8,886 nucleotides of DNA from Halobacteria archaeon (GTDB lineage: Bacteria; Pseudomonadota; Gammaproteobacteria; UBA9214), in NCBI GenBank assembly GCA_013041945.1, contig JABDRC010000322.1, positions 1-8,886 of the forward strand, in the 5' to 3' direction. Below the pieces are notes generated by a model that was not told the origin of the DNA, did no database searches, and was given only the letters and a program-made list of their open reading frames with translations. Shown piece after piece: positions 6,469 to 8,886 of the stretch. The position numbers and the translations under genes are program-made. How positions within the stretch are numbered: position 1 is the stretch's first letter; the number at the start of each line of letters is the position of its first letter.

Positions 6469-6801
6469 TCACTCCCGGAAGGCAATGGATTCGCCACAGC
6501 CGCAGCTGTCCGTAACGTTTGGATTGATGAACTCGAAGCCCGAATTCAGGATACTGGTCCGTACATAATCAATGGTTATTCCATCCAGGTGCGGCAGGCT
6601 GCCGGCATCGACCAGGATTTTCACACCACTGAAGTCGAACACAGTGTCTTCATCAGTGATGTAGTCTGCGTACTCAACTACATAGGCATACCCGCTGCAG
6701 CCGCTTTTGCGCGTGCCAAGCCGCAGTCCGATGCCTGCACTACGCTTGTCCAGCATGCTCTGTACATGCCGGACTGCGCTTTCCGTTAACTGTATAGCCA
6801 T
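6469..6801 (-). CDS. sufA: A-type iron-sulfur carrier, SufA/IscA family
   Basis: This 110-residue protein of the HesB/IscA/SufA family binds iron or an Fe-S cluster and delivers it to apoproteins. The three conserved cysteines are all present: Cys35 in K-S-G-C-S-G-Y-A-Y, and Cys100 and Cys102 in D-S-C-G-C-G-E-S near the C-terminus. Other matches are the I-T-I-D-Y stretch (75-79) and the G-F-E-F-I-N-P-N segment (88-95). The length is standard. It starts at ATG 6801 with an AAGGGG run eight bases upstream and lies 12 bases after the DUF59 gene and 3 bases before sufE, so it is within the SUF operon. The sequence alone does not firmly separate SufA from IscA; I use sufA because of the neighbourhood, although the N-terminal half also looks IscA-like. 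Confidence 0.92.
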   Translation of the reverse strand: MAIQLTESAVRHVQSMLDKRSAGIGLRLGTRKSGCSGYAYVVEYADYITDEDTVFDFSGVKILVDAGSLPHLDGITIDYVRTSILNSGFEFINPNVTDSCGCGESIAFRE

Positions 6802-6813
6802 GTCAACATCCCC

Positions 6814-7188
6814 TTACAGCAGTCCAAGTTCAAGCTGCGCCGCCTCGCTCATGCGAGCTCGTGTCCACGGCGGGTCCCATACCAGCTCGACCGTTACCGC
6901 GCTCACACCGACCACCTCAAGCACGCGCTGCTCCACCTCGCAGGGCAGAGTGCCGGCCACCGGGCAGGCGGGAGATGTGAGCGTCATGCGGATGTCGACA
7001 CGGCCATGATCGTCGATCGAGACGTTGTAGATCAGTCCAAGATCATGGATATTCACCGAAATTTCCGGGTCGAAGACCGTTTTGAGCGCGGCGACCACCC
7101 GGTCTTCCAGCGATGTATCATCTTGCAGACCATGGTTGCGTGCAGCCTGTGTGGGCGTCAGATGAAACATTACCGCTTTTGTTGGCAC
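6814..7188 (-). CDS. sufT: DUF59/MIP18-family SUF-associated Fe-S assembly protein (SufT-like)
   Basis: With the start chosen here this is a 124-residue cytoplasmic protein. A polar N-terminal segment of about 25 residues precedes a DUF59 (MIP18/PaaD-like) domain. Motifs are D-P-E-I-S-V-N-I-H-D-L-G-L-I-Y (40-54), L-T-S-P-A-C-P-V-A-G-T-L-P (70-82, with Cys75 and then Cys83) and the end V-W-D-P-P-W-T-R-A-R-M-S. This class is known from SUF operons and is thought to help mature or transfer Fe-S clusters; the mechanism is not settled. It is the short form, lacking the N-terminal region of the longer SufT proteins. A longer open frame back to 7419 would overlap sufD by over 200 bases and looks like random low-complexity Arg-rich sequence. 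I reject that extension in favour of GTG 7188, two bases after the sufD stop with GGAGG six bases upstream. ATG 7170 is the fallback. Confidence 0.88.
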   Translation of the reverse strand: MPTKAVMFHLTPTQAARNHGLQDDTSLEDRVVAALKTVFDPEISVNIHDLGLIYNVSIDDHGRVDIRMTLTSPACPVAGTLPCEVEQRVLEVVGVSAVTVELVWDPPWTRARMSEAAQLELGLL

Positions 7189-7190
7189 GG

Positions 7191-8546
7191 TCAGCCTCCG
7201 TGTACGGACGATTGCGTCGCAGGTGCAACCGTCGCCAGCGAGCTGGACACCTCGGCCTCGATTACGGCGCGTAATGGGCCAATACTGCAACGATCGAGGA
7301 TTTCGCCCGCGAAACCGAGGGAAAGCATGCGTTGTGCCTCGTCGGCGGCGATACCGCGCGAGCGCAGGTAGAACAGCTGCGCCTCTTCCAGCTGGCCGAC
7401 CGTGGTGCCGTGACTGCATTTCACGTTATCGGCATAGATCTCCAGCTGCGGCTTGGTGTCGATTTCCGCGTTGCGCGTCAGCAGCAGGTTGGCGTTGTTC
7501 AGGTGGGCCTCCGTGTCCTGCGCATCCCGGGCAACCACGATGCGGCCATCAAAGACTCCCCTGCCCCGGCCATGCAACAGCCCGCGGAAATTTGACTCAC
7601 TGCTGCACCCGGGCACGGCATGGTCAATATTCAAACGCATATCATTCACTTGCCGATCGCCCACCGTGAACAGGCCAGCCAGTTCGGCCCGGGCACCCTC
7701 GGCGGTGAAACGCAACTCGGTATCACTACGCGACCAGCATCCGCCCAGCGAATAACCGGTACTGGTGTAGGCGCTGTCGGCGGCCTGGGCAACAAAGTTT
7801 GTGTGCAGGTGATAGGCATTCCCGCTTTCCGTTTGCAGCCGGTAATGCTGCAGGTCGGCACCCTGCTCCAGGACGACTTCGCTGATGCCATTATTGAAGT
7901 AGAGTGACGCACCGGTGCTGGCATAACGTTCAATCAGGGTCGCGCGCGCGCCCTGGCCAAGCACGATCAGGTTGCGGGGCTGAACAACGATGGCTTCGTT
8001 CATTCCAACGGTCACAAACAGGACTTCAATGGGCCTGTCCACGGTCTGCCCGTCGGGCACGTGGATGAACAGTCCATCGTTCATCTCCGCCCCGTTCATG
8101 GCAGTAAAGGCATCGCGCCCGTTCTTCGACAGCTTGCCGAGCCATAACGCCAGCTGATCCGATCGGTCCCGGATGGCCTGACGCAGGCTGGTGACGGTGA
8201 TACCCCGGGGTAATCCCTGTACATCCGACAAGGCAGGATTGAATCGGCCATTGGCAAACACCAGCCGGTGTGCATCCAGCCCCTGCAACAACAACTCGTC
8301 AATATCCAGATCCTGGAGCGCGTCAAACGTGTCGGTAACCGGATGGAAGCAGTGCTCCAGTAAGGCGTTGGGGCTGGTGTAGCGCCAGTCCTCCTGTTTG
8401 CGGTCGGGAAATGGCAGGTCTTTCAAGGCATCGATCGCCATATCACGATTCTTCAGTATCCAGGAGAGATCATGGCCTGCCAGATAAGGCTGGATAGCCA
8501 TAACCCCGTCGCGATAATGCTCTTTGATGTCCGGATTCGTCTTCAT
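7191..8546 (-). CDS. sufD: SufD, scaffold subunit of the SufBCD Fe-S assembly complex
   Basis: This 451-residue cytoplasmic protein is of the SufB/SufD family. SufD pairs with SufB, and with the ATPase SufC forms the SufBCD scaffold where clusters are built. The hallmark block is clear near the C-terminus: K-P-Q-L-E-I-Y-A-D-N-V-K-C-S-H-G (365-380), with Cys377 and His379, followed by G-Q-L-E-E-A-Q-L-F-Y-L-R-S-R-G. The N-terminal helical part includes F-P-D-R-K-Q-E-D-W-R-Y-T (46-57), which is typical of the family. The middle is the repetitive beta-helix core, and F-R-G-L-L-H-G-R-G-R-G-V-F-D-G-R-I (320-336) is also characteristic. The length is slightly above the usual value near 430. The start is ATG 8546, overlapping the sufC stop by four bases (ATGA on the minus strand). 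It is followed two bases later by the DUF59 gene, with no sufS between. Confidence 0.95.
   Translation of the reverse strand: MKTNPDIKEHYRDGVMAIQPYLAGHDLSWILKNRDMAIDALKDLPFPDRKQEDWRYTSPNALLEHCFHPVTDTFDALQDLDIDELLLQGLDAHRLVFANGRFNPALSDVQGLPRGITVTSLRQAIRDRSDQLALWLGKLSKNGRDAFTAMNGAEMNDGLFIHVPDGQTVDRPIEVLFVTVGMNEAIVVQPRNLIVLGQGARATLIERYASTGASLYFNNGISEVVLEQGADLQHYRLQTESGNAYHLHTNFVAQAADSAYTSTGYSLGGCWSRSDTELRFTAEGARAELAGLFTVGDRQVNDMRLNIDHAVPGCSSESNFRGLLHGRGRGVFDGRIVVARDAQDTEAHLNNANLLLTRNAEIDTKPQLEIYADNVKCSHGTTVGQLEEAQLFYLRSRGIAADEAQRMLSLGFAGEILDRCSIGPLRAVIEAEVSSSLATVAPATQSSVHGG
7195..7199 (-). promoter_or_regulatory. Ribosome binding site deciding the GTG start of the DUF59 gene
   Basis: On the minus strand GGAGG lies six bases before GTG 7188-7186, within the last codons of sufD. 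The alternative ATG at 7170 has no comparable site, only a weak AAAGCGG. This favours the GTG. Confidence 0.6.
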
Positions 8547-8886
8547 GCGGCGGCCCCGGTAAGCCAGCGATACCCTTTCTGCTCGAGCTCCAGTGCCAGT
8601 TCCCGATCACCCGAGCGAATAATCCTGCCATCCGCCAGCACGTGCACATGGTCGGGTTCGATGTAATCCAGCAGACGTTGATAGTGCGTGACCACGATCA
8701 TGGCGCGATCCGGCGAACGCATCGAATTCACGCCATCGGCCACGATACGCAGCGCGTCGATGTCCAGGCCCGAATCGGTTTCATCCAGGATGGCCAGCCT
8801 GGGTTGCAGCATGGCCATTTGCAGGATTTCATTCCGTTTCTTTTCGCCACCGGAGAAACCACTGTTGACACTGCGCTTGAGCAGTT
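8543..8886 (-). CDS. sufC: SufC, ABC-type ATPase of the SUF system (C-terminal part, cut by the window edge)
   Basis: The visible 113 residues are the C-terminal half of the cytoplasmic ABC ATPase that powers SufBCD. Reading from the right edge, the ABC signature F-S-G-G-E-K-K-R-N-E is at fragment residues 10-19. Walker B, L-A-I-L-D-E-T-D-S-G-L-D, follows at about 30-41, and the H-loop histidine is in V-V-T-H-Y near 67. The signature with K-K-R-N-E and the D-E-T-D-S-G-L-D form are specific to SufC among ABC proteins. The Walker A end is outside the window. An internal ATG at 8818 is not a start: the frame is open beyond it and carries the signature. Its stop overlaps the sufD start by four bases. 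Confidence 0.95.
   Translation of the reverse strand, partial: LLKRSVNSGFSGGEKKRNEILQMAMLQPRLAILDETDSGLDIDALRIVADGVNSMRSPDRAMIVVTHYQRLLDYIEPDHVHVLADGRIIRSGDRELALELEQKGYRWLTGAAA

Noticed and set aside
7189..7419. N-terminal extension of the DUF59 gene to an ATG at 7419
   Set aside because: It lies wholly within sufD in another phase, is low-complexity Arg-rich, and the GTG at 7188 has a far better ribosome binding site.
8543..8818. A complete small protein starting at ATG 8818
   Set aside because: The frame continues open to the window edge and that part contains the SufC ABC signature, so this is an internal Met of a truncated sufC.

Overview
This window holds two convergent protein-coding blocks and no mobile element, tRNA, rRNA or CRISPR array that I can see. 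The GC-rich codon use, the Mrp-type cation/proton antiporter cluster and the SUF iron-sulfur assembly operon suggest a proteobacterium. A gammaproteobacterium of the Chromatiales/Ectothiorhodospiraceae kind is my best guess, but that rests on remembered resemblance, not on a search.

Left block, + strand, 2-5832: part of an Mrp/Mnh (multi-subunit Na+/H+ antiporter) operon. It runs: the last residues of an upstream membrane subunit, MnhB, MnhC, an MrpD-type subunit (D1), a second antiporter-like subunit with NuoL/MrpA-like features (D2), a small two-helix membrane protein of unknown function with a histidine cluster, and a third, divergent antiporter-like subunit (D3). Every gene overlaps the next by 1, 4 or 11 bases, so the block is almost certainly one translationally coupled operon. 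Its start lies outside the window. The products would assemble into one membrane complex exchanging protons for Na+ (or another monovalent cation), related to the membrane arm of complex I. D1 and D2 keep the conserved Glu and three Lys residues of the proton path. D3 has Asn where the central helix-7 Lys should be, and it carries a longer C-terminus.

Middle, 5833-6024: a 192-base convergent intergenic region. It has a strong hairpin that includes the D3 stop codon but has no T-tract. I see no gene in it.

Right block, - strand, 8886-6025: part of a SUF operon in the order sufC (C-terminal part only), sufD, a DUF59/SufT-like gene, an A-type carrier (SufA/IscA family) and sufE. Gaps are -4 to +12 bases, so this is also one operon. 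SufC and SufD would form the scaffold with an off-window SufB, SufE would relay sulfur, and the A-type carrier and DUF59 protein would act in cluster transfer. The cysteine desulfurase sufS, often found between sufD and these genes, is absent there.

The points most worth following up are the non-canonical third antiporter subunit, the conserved-looking small histidine-rich membrane protein wedged between D2 and D3, and the missing sufS.
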